Positions 31,997-39,731 of a DNA stretch of 64,000 nucleotides are shown one piece after another (within the stretch, counting starts at the first letter, position 1; each line of letters opens with the position of its first letter). A program made the position numbers and the translations under genes. This stretch comes from Gemmatimonadota bacterium (GTDB lineage Bacteria; Gemmatimonadota; Gemmatimonadetes; Gemmatimonadales; GWC2-71-9), in assembly GCA_003221035.1 (NCBI GenBank), contig QHUB01000023.1, positions 40,417-104,416 of the forward strand. The letters are read 5' to 3'. Below the pieces are notes generated by a model. It saw only the letters and a program-made list of their open reading frames with translations. It ran no database searches and had not been told where the DNA came from.

Positions 31997-33397
31997 TCAC
32001 CAGCCCCATCCCTGCCGGTATTTGGGTTTGACGTTCTCCTCCGGAATCCCGGGCGTGAGGACGGCACCCGTCTGCGGGTTCACATCGATCGGTTGCGCCG
32101 TCCGAACCGCGAGATTGCCGAGCAGCACCATCTCGGTCAACGGACCCGAGTGGTCCGGAATGTTCGAGCCCGCCGGCGCGCCGCCCTTGCACGCAGCGAT
32201 CCACTCCGCGTACACGCCTTCGGTGCGCGGATACTTCTGCGTCACCGGATGCGCCGTGACCTCGGCCATCTTCGCCGCATCGAGCAGCCTGGGGTTTTCG
32301 CCGTAGATCCCCGCGACCAACCGGCCCTGATCACCGATCCACAGCTGCCCACTCGTGTCGAAGGGCCATGTGGCAGGATCGGTGTACTCGGGCGGCCGCG
32401 GCGGGTAGAGGCTGCCGTCGCGCCACACCACGGTCACGGGCGGCCGGCTGCCCTTCGCCGCGAACGAGTAAATGATCCGCGAGCATGCCGGCGCGGTCTC
32501 CGGGTAGAGCTTCGTGGACTCAGCCTCGATGCGCGACGGATAGCCCAGGTTCAGCGTCCAGAACGACGCGTCCATCGAGTGACACGCGATGTCCCCGAGC
32601 GCACCCGTTCCGAAATCCCACCAACCGCGCCACTTGAACGGCGCGTACGCGGGATTGTAGGGCCGCGCGGGCGCGGGGCCGAGCCACAAATCCCAATCGA
32701 GCGTGTCGGGCGTGTAGTACTCTTCGAGCGGCCGGTCGATCGCCTGCGGCCAGATCGGCCGGTTGGTCCAGAGCTGGATCTCGCGCACCGTGCCGATGAG
32801 TCCGGCTTCGACCCATTCGCGAATCAGGCGCGTGCCTTCTTCGGCGTGGCCCTGATTGCCCATCTGCGTCGCGACTTTCGATTTGCGCGCCATGTCCTCG
32901 AGCTGCTTCACCTCCCACAACGTACGCGCCAGAGGTTTCTGGATGCGCGTATGCTTGCCAAGTTTCATCGCCGCCATGCCGGCGACGGTGTGGATGTGGT
33001 CGGGCGTCGAGACGGTCACCGCGTCGATGCTCTTTCCTTCTTTATCGAGCATCACGCGGAAATCCTTGTAGCGCTTCGCCTGCGGGAACGCCTGAAACGA
33101 CTGCGCGCCCTGGCGGTCGTCCACATCGCAGAGCGCGTAAATGTTCTCGGTCTTCCCCACTCCCCGCACGTCATTCGCGCCCATGCCACCGACGCCGATG
33201 CACGCGATGTTCAGCTTGTCGCTCGGCGCGAGACGATTCCTGCCACGAGCGCCGAGGACATGCGGCGCTACGATGGTGAACGACAGGCCGGCTGCGGCGA
33301 CGTCGCCCACAAACTCGCGACGCGAAATGGGGTGAGAGTATAGGGGCGCAGCATGCTGCGCCCCTACCTTTGGGCCTCTGCGGCACTGTTTGCTCAT
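31997..33397 (-). CDS. Gfo/Idh/MocA family oxidoreductase, Tat-exported
   Basis: 466 residues. After a short N-terminal extension comes a Tat motif (SRREFVGDVAAAGLSFTIVAP), then the NAD(P)-binding Rossmann start KLNIACIGVGGMGANDV, VSTPDHIHTVAGMAAMKLGKH and the KPLARTLWEVKQL block. Exported members oxidise or epimerise sugars with tightly bound NAD and are frequent beside DUF1080 and TIM-barrel genes. The ATG at 33397 overlaps the DUF1080 stop (ATGA). Residues about 8-20 (GPKVGAQHAAPLYSHP) come from a palindromic repeat inserted between the start codon and the Tat signal, an unusual arrangement; a later start just before SRREF has no good start codon. Confidence 0.85.
   Translation of the reverse strand: MSKQCRRGPKVGAQHAAPLYSHPISRREFVGDVAAAGLSFTIVAPHVLGARGRNRLAPSDKLNIACIGVGGMGANDVRGVGKTENIYALCDVDDRQGAQSFQAFPQAKRYKDFRVMLDKEGKSIDAVTVSTPDHIHTVAGMAAMKLGKHTRIQKPLARTLWEVKQLEDMARKSKVATQMGNQGHAEEGTRLIREWVEAGLIGTVREIQLWTNRPIWPQAIDRPLEEYYTPDTLDWDLWLGPAPARPYNPAYAPFKWRGWWDFGTGALGDIACHSMDASFWTLNLGYPSRIEAESTKLYPETAPACSRIIYSFAAKGSRPPVTVVWRDGSLYPPRPPEYTDPATWPFDTSGQLWIGDQGRLVAGIYGENPRLLDAAKMAEVTAHPVTQKYPRTEGVYAEWIAACKGGAPAGSNIPDHSGPLTEMVLLGNLAVRTAQPIDVNPQTGAVLTPGIPEENVKPKYRQGWGW
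33341..33366. repeat. GCAGCATGCTGC palindromic element, copy 2 (perfect 26-bp palindrome)
   Basis: TAGGGGC and GCCCCTA arms around GCAGCATGCTGC form a perfect 26-bp palindrome in frame near the 5' end of the Gfo/Idh/MocA gene, encoding VGAQHAAPL. Confidence 0.9.
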
Positions 33398-34113
33398 GGC
33401 AACACTCGAATCTTGATGTTGCGGAAGGCGACCACGTTGCCGTGGTCCTGCAGCCCGATGTGGCCCTGCGGACTTTTGCCGAACTTCGGATGCGGCTTGA
33501 ACTTGCTCGCCGCGACCCTGGCATCCCAGTCCCTGCTGCCGAGCTCGTATTCGAGCAGCTTCGCACCGTTGAGCCAGTGTTCCACATGATTGCCGTTCAC
33601 GATGAGTCGCGCCGTATTCCACTCGCCGCCGGGATGGACGTGCCCCTTTGGCGAGGGATACAGGTCGTAGGCGGCGCCCGCCGACGTCATGGGGTCCTGA
33701 CCGTCGGGGTGTTTCGCATCGTCGAGCACCTGCATTTCGACGGCATTCCAGTAGATCGCGTCGCTGTCCTCGACTGCGCGATAGAAGATTCCGCTATTGC
33801 CGCCGATTTCGATCTTCCAGTCGATGCTGAGCTCGAAATTCTTGAACTGATCGGTCGTGATGACGTCGCCCCCGGCCCCCGTGCGCGTGAGCGCCCCGTC
33901 CTGGACGGTCCACCCATCGGAGATCGTGGGCTTGCCGTAATTCCGCCAGCCGGTCGTTGTCTTGCCATCGAACAGCAGTCGCCACCCGGCGGCCTTTTCG
34001 GCGTCCGTGAGCACGTTCTGCGTCGTCGAGGTTGTCGAGGATGGTGGAGGTTGTGATTGCGCTTTACAGGATGTCGGCAGCAACAGCATCAGGGCGAGCG
34101 TTCGAGTTTTCAT
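33394..34113 (-). CDS. DUF1080 (3-keto-disaccharide hydrolase family) lipoprotein
   Basis: 239 residues. MKTRTLALMLLLPTSC is a lipoprotein signal. A concanavalin-like beta-sandwich follows: GWRLLFDGKTTTGWRNYG, FELSIDWKIEIGGNSGIFYRA, and QDHGNVVAFRNIKIRVLP at the end. Characterised family members hydrolyse 3-keto-glycosides made by glycoside 3-dehydrogenases. The start overlaps the ArgR stop as ATGA, and the stop overlaps the Gfo/Idh/MocA start, so all three are tightly coupled. The pairing with an exported oxidoreductase supports a 3-keto-sugar role. Confidence 0.88.
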   Translation of the reverse strand: MKTRTLALMLLLPTSCKAQSQPPPSSTTSTTQNVLTDAEKAAGWRLLFDGKTTTGWRNYGKPTISDGWTVQDGALTRTGAGGDVITTDQFKNFELSIDWKIEIGGNSGIFYRAVEDSDAIYWNAVEMQVLDDAKHPDGQDPMTSAGAAYDLYPSPKGHVHPGGEWNTARLIVNGNHVEHWLNGAKLLEYELGSRDWDARVAASKFKPHPKFGKSPQGHIGLQDHGNVVAFRNIKIRVLP

Positions 34114-34568
34114 GCGGGAAGTCCCCCGAGCTCTTGCAGCCGTGTCTGGACGGCGCGGCGGCTTCGCTCGCTGCGTGAGATGACGAGGATGGCATCATCG
34201 CCGGCGATGGTGCCGATGATTTCACTCCACCCCGCGCCGTCGAGCGCGAGGCCCAGCGCCTGCGCGGCGCCGGTGGTGGTCTTCAGCACGAGCAGCGGAC
34301 CGACGCCCTCGGCCGACACGAGCATCGTTGGCAGGAGCTGCTCGAGGTGAGGCCGGACCCCGGGCGCGCCCTCGGGGGTCGCCGCGTAATGCGAGGCGCC
34401 GTCCGGGGCGGAGACTTTCGCGAGGCCGAGCTCGCGGATGTCGCGCGACAGCGTCGCCTGCGTCACGTTGAAGCCCTCGGCCTTGAGACGCTCGCGCAGC
34501 TGTTCCTGGCTGCCGACCGTCTCCCCGCGCACGATCTGCAGGATGGCCGCGTGACGCTGTGTCTTCAT
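34110..34568 (-). CDS. argR: Arginine repressor
   Basis: 152 residues, typical. The winged helix N-terminus (RHAAILQIVRGETVGSQEQLRERLKAEGFNVTQATLSRDIRELGLAKV) contains the SRDIREL recognition helix. The C-terminal domain has the GTIAGDDAILVISRSE segment, with the DD pair that binds L-arginine, and forms hexamers. It should repress argG-argH when arginine is abundant through the palindrome at 31929-31942. It is embedded, with 4-bp overlaps on both sides, between an amidohydrolase and a DUF1080 gene that have no obvious arginine role. Confidence 0.95.
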   Translation of the reverse strand: MKTQRHAAILQIVRGETVGSQEQLRERLKAEGFNVTQATLSRDIRELGLAKVSAPDGASHYAATPEGAPGVRPHLEQLLPTMLVSAEGVGPLLVLKTTTGAAQALGLALDGAGWSEIIGTIAGDDAILVISRSERSRRAVQTRLQELGGLPA

Positions 34569-35767
34569 GTTGCGGAAATCTGATGCACGATCCGGCCGCT
34601 GACTATGGTCAGGGCGGCGAAGGGTGACGAAGGGCGGCGAAAGGCGGCGAAGGGAAAAACCGCGAGATCGGCGGCCTTCCCGACTTCCAACGAGCCGATC
34701 TCCATTTCCCGGCCCAGAGCGCGCGCTCCTTCTATTGTAAGCGCGCTAAGCGCCCCGTCGCCGGACAGGCCCGCCGCATTCGCCTCCGCCCACAGGTTCA
34801 CCTCACCAGTACTCACCACCGAGTCGGTCCCGAGTCCGACCGGTACACCCGCCATGCGGAACAGCCCGAATGGTGAGCGGCCGTGTCCGTGCGCCGCATT
34901 CGACAGCGGACAATGCGCAACGGCGGCACCGGCGGCGCGAAGCAGCTCGACGTCCGCCTCGCTTACCTGGACGCAATGGATACAGAGCGTGCCACGTCCC
35001 AACACGCCGAGTCGCTCGAGGTACGCGACCGGCGAGCAGTGCTGGGCTTCGACCGGAATGCTGCGTGCCCCGAAGAGCGTGGCGAACGGTCCCGCGCCGT
35101 CGCGCACAAATTCGGTTTCCGCCGGCGACTCGGCGATGTGCACCGCGATCGGGAGTCGCTCACGGCGCGCGAAGGCGGCGGTCGCCTGGTACAACGGCGC
35201 GCTCACGCTGTACGGCGCATGGGGCGAGACCCCAACTATCAGTTGCGGAGTTGCAAGACGGCGAAGCTGCAAGACGGCGGTCTCGAGATCTTCCATGCTC
35301 GCGGCACACTGCGCCGGGTCGGGACCAAACGTCTCGTGGTACACGATGCCGCGGCCACCCAGGTCGTGCAGCGCGCGCATCACCGCGCCCGTGCTGCCCG
35401 TCTCGGCGATGCACGTCACGCCCCGCGCCCAGCAGTCCCGGACGCCGGCCAGCGCGGCCTCATAAAACCCCGCGGCGCTCGTGGCGTCCTTCAGCGTCCG
35501 CACGTGCCAGATCCATCGGTGGAACTCCGGCTCTTCGTGCTTCGCGCCGCCGCCGAGATGCGTCAGCTCGAGATGGGTGTGGCAGTTGACGAGGCCCGGT
35601 GTCAGCTCGGCGTCGGGAAAGTGCATGAGGCGGGCGGCGCGCGGCGTGGGCACTAGACTGTTCGGGCCGACCGCCGAGATCCGTCCGCTTCCGTCAACGA
35701 GAACGGCGCCGTCCTCGATGGAAGGCGCCGTCACCGGGTGCACCCGGCCAGCTCGAATGCGGAGCAC
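34565..35767 (-). CDS. Amidohydrolase (MtaD/SAH-deaminase-like or aminodeoxyfutalosine-deaminase-like)
   Basis: 400 residues. Metal site motifs are intact: LTPGLVNCHTHLELTHLG, SPHAPYSVS, IAVHIAESPAE, AHCPLSNAAHG and GLGTDSVVSTG with the final Asp. Such enzymes deaminate adenine-type rings (methylthioadenosine, SAH or aminodeoxyfutalosine in menaquinone synthesis); the sequence alone does not decide which. Two short repeats lie in its frame: one near residues 163-176 (TAVLQLRRLATPQL) and one near the C-terminus (FPFAAFRRPSSPFAALT). It starts 4 bp after the penicillin-binding protein gene and overlaps argR as ATGA. Confidence 0.82.
   Translation of the reverse strand: MLRIRAGRVHPVTAPSIEDGAVLVDGSGRISAVGPNSLVPTPRAARLMHFPDAELTPGLVNCHTHLELTHLGGGAKHEEPEFHRWIWHVRTLKDATSAAGFYEAALAGVRDCWARGVTCIAETGSTGAVMRALHDLGGRGIVYHETFGPDPAQCAASMEDLETAVLQLRRLATPQLIVGVSPHAPYSVSAPLYQATAAFARRERLPIAVHIAESPAETEFVRDGAGPFATLFGARSIPVEAQHCSPVAYLERLGVLGRGTLCIHCVQVSEADVELLRAAGAAVAHCPLSNAAHGHGRSPFGLFRMAGVPVGLGTDSVVSTGEVNLWAEANAAGLSGDGALSALTIEGARALGREMEIGSLEVGKAADLAVFPFAAFRRPSSPFAALTIVSGRIVHQISAT
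34613..34655. repeat. GGCGGCGAAGGG tandem tract in amidohydrolase gene
   Basis: Four imperfect copies of a 9-10 bp GGCGGCGAA-type unit, in frame in the minus-strand gene near its 3' end and read as FPFAAFRRPSSPFAA. The tract falls between the metal-site Asp region and the last strand of the fold. Confidence 0.6.
35240..35280. repeat. TGCAAGACGGCG direct repeat in amidohydrolase gene
   Basis: The 12-mer occurs at 35252-35263 and 35268-35279, with a related AGTTGCGGAG just upstream. It is in frame (LQLRRLATPQL) in the minus-strand gene. Confidence 0.55.
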
Positions 35768-35771
35768 GAAG

Positions 35772-37967
35772 TTAGGGACTGACGCCCACGCCGAACGGCG
35801 AGTGGACCTGGCACACTTGCGTAGGCTCCGTGCCGGGATAGAACCACTCCCAGCGCCGCACCTCGAGCGGGCAGAACGGCGTCGCGAGGAATCCGTTCGA
35901 CCAGTCGATCTCTCGCGTCACGAGGTCGTCGGGCCGCACCCAGTCGGCCGGCGCGGGCCGACGCTCGTACACGTCGCGCATGAACTTTGTCCACGCCGGC
36001 GCGACGATGCGGCCGCCGCCCGCGTTGTTCATGATGCGCCGCTGCAGGTCGTAGCCGATCCAGATCCCGGTGACGATTTCAGGCGTGAAGCCGACGAACC
36101 ACGCGTCGGTGTAATCGTCCGTCGTGCCGGTCTTGCCCGCCATCGGGATGCGCAGCCCGCCGGCGGCTCCCGCCGCGGTGCCGCAGCGATGCGGGCCGGT
36201 GCCCGGCTGGCAGCGCATCACGTCGCGCAGCATGTCCAGCATGAGCCAATTGTGCTCGGGATCGAGCACCTGCTCTCGCTTTGGCGTGGACTGGTACAGG
36301 ATGTTGCCCTGGCGGTCTTCGATGCGCTGGATGCCGATCGGCTCGACTCGCGTGCCGTTGTTCGCGAACGACGTATATGCGGCGATCAGCTCCATGGGCG
36401 ACGCTTCGCGCGCGCCGATGTGAATCGACGGGTACGGCGGCAGCGGCGTCGTGATGCCGTAGCGGCGCGCCTCACCGATAACCGCCGCCTCCCCGATGCC
36501 CATACCCAGCTTGATCGTCGAGAGGTTGCGCGAGAGATAGAGCGACATCCGCATCGGAACGGGACCGAGCGTGGTGTCGTCGTAGTCCTTGGGCTGCCAG
36601 AGCGAGCTGTCGAGCTGGATCACTGGCGGATTGAGCGGCGAATCATCCAGCATCGTGTCCACGGGGAATCCCGCGCGCACCGCCGCCGAGTACACGAACG
36701 GCTTGAAGGTCGAGCCCGGCGGCCGTCGCGACTGCGTCACGCGATTCCATTTCGAGTCCACGAAATCGCGGCCACCGACCATCGCCAGGATGTTGCCGGT
36801 CTTGGCGTCGAGGGCGAGCAGCGCGCCCTGCAGATACGACGCGAACGGGCCTTGATCGTCGGGTGTGGCGCGGCCCTGCTCCAGGTACTGACGATAGGAC
36901 GTCCCCTCGAACTTGCCGTTCGAGAACACTCCTGATTCGATCTCGTCGAGCTGAGACTCGAGCGCCTGCTCAGCCGCTTCCTGCATGTCGAGGTCGAGCG
37001 TCGTGTAGATGCGGAGGCCCTTCTCGTACAGATCGCGGCCGAAACGAGGCTCGAGGAAGGACGAGCGCAGCCACTCCACGAAATACGGCGCGACGTCGCC
37101 GTAGCTGGTGCGCCGCGTCGTGAGCACCAGCGGATACGCCTTCCAGAATTCGGCGTCCTCGGTGGCGAGGAATCCCTGATCGCGCATCAGGTTCAGGACC
37201 GCATTGCGGCGCAGGACGGCGCGGTCGGGATGAGTGCGCGGATTGTAGTTGCCCGGCGCCTTCGGCAGCGCCGCGAGGGTCGCCGCCTCGGCGACGTTCA
37301 GGTCGCGGGCGGATTTGCCAAAGAACACCTGCGATGCCGCCTCGACGCCAAAGACGTTGGGCCCCAGGCTGATCTGATTGAGATACAGCTCGAGAATCGT
37401 GTCCTTGCTGAAATTGCGCTCGAGCTCTACGGCGACGCGGGCCTCGCGCAGTTTGCGGGCGAGTTTCTTCTCGCGGCCGAGGCGCTCGGGAAAGACATTG
37501 CGCGCGAGCTGCATGGTGATCGTCGAGAAACCCTGGCTGTAGTGCAGGGTCAGGAGATTGGCCTTCAGCGCGCCCAGGATCCGCCAGTAGTCGATGCCGC
37601 TATGCGCGTAGAACCGCTTGTCCTCGACGGCAATGAATGCCTGCCGGACGTGGACGGGGATCTGCTCGAGCGGCAGTACGGTCCGCAGCTCGATTCCCAG
37701 CTCGCTGATGAGCCGGCCATCGGCCGCATACACTTTGGATGTCTGGAGCGCCTCGTGCTTGCCGGGCGCCAGGCGCATGATGCTGGGGCAGCGGTCGCCG
37801 GCGCACACGCGCGTCCAGGAGCCGTAGGCCAGCCCGGTGCCGTACAGCAGCGCCAGGATAGTGGTGATAATGGCGCGCCGCCGCTGGACCGGATCGAACC
37901 ACCAACGAGTAAGAATCGAGTGCCGAGGGGCGCCGGCGGGCGCCGAAGGCGGAGTCAGGGATGCCAT
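35772..37967 (-). CDS. Class A penicillin-binding protein (PBP1A-type)
   Basis: 731 residues. A cytoplasmic tail and one transmembrane helix (AIITTILALLYGTGLAYG) precede the GT51 glycosyltransferase domain (AVEDKRFYAHSGIDYWRI with the catalytic Glu, QGFSTITMQLARN, RKLREARVAVELERNFSKDTILELYLNQI). The transpeptidase domain has PPGSTFKPF (SxxK Ser), the SRN motif in YLSRNLST and AGKTGTTDD (KTG). It polymerises and cross-links peptidoglycan. A TAGGTT box (37982-37977) lies 9 nt before the ATG. It heads the minus-strand run into the amidohydrolase and argR genes. Confidence 0.95.
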   Translation of the reverse strand: MASLTPPSAPAGAPRHSILTRWWFDPVQRRRAIITTILALLYGTGLAYGSWTRVCAGDRCPSIMRLAPGKHEALQTSKVYAADGRLISELGIELRTVLPLEQIPVHVRQAFIAVEDKRFYAHSGIDYWRILGALKANLLTLHYSQGFSTITMQLARNVFPERLGREKKLARKLREARVAVELERNFSKDTILELYLNQISLGPNVFGVEAASQVFFGKSARDLNVAEAATLAALPKAPGNYNPRTHPDRAVLRRNAVLNLMRDQGFLATEDAEFWKAYPLVLTTRRTSYGDVAPYFVEWLRSSFLEPRFGRDLYEKGLRIYTTLDLDMQEAAEQALESQLDEIESGVFSNGKFEGTSYRQYLEQGRATPDDQGPFASYLQGALLALDAKTGNILAMVGGRDFVDSKWNRVTQSRRPPGSTFKPFVYSAAVRAGFPVDTMLDDSPLNPPVIQLDSSLWQPKDYDDTTLGPVPMRMSLYLSRNLSTIKLGMGIGEAAVIGEARRYGITTPLPPYPSIHIGAREASPMELIAAYTSFANNGTRVEPIGIQRIEDRQGNILYQSTPKREQVLDPEHNWLMLDMLRDVMRCQPGTGPHRCGTAAGAAGGLRIPMAGKTGTTDDYTDAWFVGFTPEIVTGIWIGYDLQRRIMNNAGGGRIVAPAWTKFMRDVYERRPAPADWVRPDDLVTREIDWSNGFLATPFCPLEVRRWEWFYPGTEPTQVCQVHSPFGVGVSP

Positions 37968-37976
37968 CTGTGTAAC

Positions 37977-37997
37977 AACCTAGTAAGGCGATAAATT
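37977..37997. promoter_or_regulatory. Divergent -10 boxes, PBP1A gene / tyrS
   Basis: The plus-strand TAAATT (37992-37997) is exactly 7 nt before the tyrS ATG. The minus-strand TAGGTT (37982-37977) is 9 nt before the PBP ATG. Neither gene has an SD sequence. The whole divergent gap is only 37 bp, so the two promoters must be interlaced. Confidence 0.45.
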
Positions 37998-38004
37998 CGC
38001 CGCC

Positions 38005-39252
38005 ATGACGACGGCTAACGTATTGCAAGAATTGGAGTGGCGGGGCTTCGTCCAACAGGCGACGCCGGGCCTCGCCGCGCATTTCGCCAAGGGGCAGGTC
38101 ACCGCGTACTGCGGCTTCGATCCCACCGCGCCCTCTCTCCAGCTGGGCAATCTCATGCCGCTGATGCTGCTCGCCAATCTGCAACGCGGCGGGCATCGGC
38201 CCATTGTGCTGATGGGTGGCGGGACCGGATTGATCGGCGATCCGTCCGGCAAGGCCGGCGAGCGTCCGCTGCTTTCCAAAGAACAGATCCGCGAGAATCT
38301 CCAGCGCCAGCGCGATCAGATGGCGCGGTTCCTCGAATTCGGCGCGGGCCCCACCGCCGCGTTGCTGCTCGACAACGCCAAATGGCTCGGTGCACAGGGA
38401 CTGATCGACTTTCTGCGCGACGTCGGCAAGCACTTCACCGTGAACGTGATGCTGCAGAAGGAGTCGGTGCAGGCGCGGCTCGACGCCGGGCTCTCGTTCA
38501 CCGAATTCAGCTACATGCTGCTGCAGGCCTACGACTTCCTGCATCTGTTTCGCGAGCGGCAATGCACGCTGCAGGTGGGCGGCAGCGACCAGTGGGGCAA
38601 CATCACCGCCGGGGTCGACCTGATTCGTCGCATCGAAAACGCGGAGGCGCACGGGCTCGTCGCACCGCTCGTGACGATGGCGTCGGGTAAAAAATTCGGG
38701 AAGACGGAGGAAGGCGCCATCTACCTCGATCCCGCGATGACCTCGCCGTACAAGCTCTATCAGTTCTGGATCAACGTCGACGATCGCGACGTCGAGAGCT
38801 ACCTGAAGCTCTTCACGTTCATGCCGAGGACAGAGATCGAGTCGGTGGTGCAGGGTCACACACAGGACCCGGCCAGGCGCGAAGCGCAGTCCCGGCTGGC
38901 GGTGGCCGTCACGACGCTCGTGCACGGCAAGGATGCGACATCCGGAGCAATCGCGGCGAGCGGGATTCTGTTCGGGAACGTGAGTCCACGCGACGTGGAA
39001 GCGGGCGCGTTCGACACGTTGTCGCAGGAGATCCCGACCACGACCGTGGCTGCCGGTGTCGCGCTCGTCGATGCACTCGTCGCCTCTGGATTGGCGGCCT
39101 CGAAGAGTGAGGCGCGACGGGGGATCGAGCAGGGCGGGATCTACGTCAACCAGCAGCGCGCGTCTGAAATCGCCGAACAAGACTGGATCGGCGGCCGGCA
39201 CCTGCTATTGCGGAAGGGAAAGAAGGATTACGCGCTCTTGAAACGCACCTAG
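38005..39252 (+). CDS. tyrS: Tyrosyl-tRNA synthetase
   Basis: 415 residues. Class Ic fold: AYCGFDPTAPSLQLGNLMPL carries the HIGH-motif position, but here it reads QLGN (residues 46-49), with both histidines replaced. GGGTGLIGDPSGKAGER, QVGGSDQWGNITAG and the second signature KFGKT (near 229-233) are intact. An S4 RNA-binding domain ends the protein (SGLAASKSEARRGIEQGGIYVNQQRA). It charges tRNA-Tyr. The substituted HIGH motif is notable because those residues bind the ATP phosphates. Confidence 0.97.
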   Translation: MTTANVLQELEWRGFVQQATPGLAAHFAKGQVTAYCGFDPTAPSLQLGNLMPLMLLANLQRGGHRPIVLMGGGTGLIGDPSGKAGERPLLSKEQIRENLQRQRDQMARFLEFGAGPTAALLLDNAKWLGAQGLIDFLRDVGKHFTVNVMLQKESVQARLDAGLSFTEFSYMLLQAYDFLHLFRERQCTLQVGGSDQWGNITAGVDLIRRIENAEAHGLVAPLVTMASGKKFGKTEEGAIYLDPAMTSPYKLYQFWINVDDRDVESYLKLFTFMPRTEIESVVQGHTQDPARREAQSRLAVAVTTLVHGKDATSGAIAASGILFGNVSPRDVEAGAFDTLSQEIPTTTVAAGVALVDALVASGLAASKSEARRGIEQGGIYVNQQRASEIAEQDWIGGRHLLLRKGKKDYALLKRT

Positions 39253-39253
39253 A

Positions 39254-39730
39254 GTGGACGCACGCATCCAGCTGCTGCTGCAGGTGTTCGACCAGGCCTA
39301 CACCGCGCCGTCATGGCACGGTACGCCGCTCAGGGGAGCGATTCGCGGCGTCAGCGCGCGCCAGGCGCTCTGGCGTCCCGGCAAGAACCGCCACAGCATC
39401 TGGGATCTCGTGCTCCACACGGCGTACTGGAAATGCATCGTCCGGCGGCGACTGCTCCGCGATCCCGGCATTTCCTTCCCGCGCGCAGGCGCAAACTGGC
39501 CGCAGTTACCGATGGTCAAGAATGAAGCGGCCTGGAGGCGCGACCGCGCGCTGCTCGAGAATGAGCATCGGCTGCTGCGCGGCGCCATCGCCAGACTCGA
39601 TCCGCGCGAGTTGCGGCGGCGGGCCTGGCGTTCGCGCTGGCCGGTCGACACGCAAGTTTATGGCATCGCGTCGCACGACTTGTATCACGCCGGCCAGATC
39701 CAGCTGCTGAAGCGCTTGATGAGGAGATAG
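39254..39730 (+). CDS. DinB-like/DfsB family protein
   Basis: 158 residues from a GTG 1 bp after the tyrS stop. Four-helix-bundle pattern with putative metal-binding histidines in IWDLVLHTAYWK and HDLYHAGQIQLLKRL, the arrangement of DinB_2 proteins. Some of these are thiol transferases and most have no known function. Position suggests co-transcription with tyrS and the next membrane gene. Confidence 0.8.
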   Translation: MDARIQLLLQVFDQAYTAPSWHGTPLRGAIRGVSARQALWRPGKNRHSIWDLVLHTAYWKCIVRRRLLRDPGISFPRAGANWPQLPMVKNEAAWRRDRALLENEHRLLRGAIARLDPRELRRRAWRSRWPVDTQVYGIASHDLYHAGQIQLLKRLMRR

Positions 39731-39731
39731 C

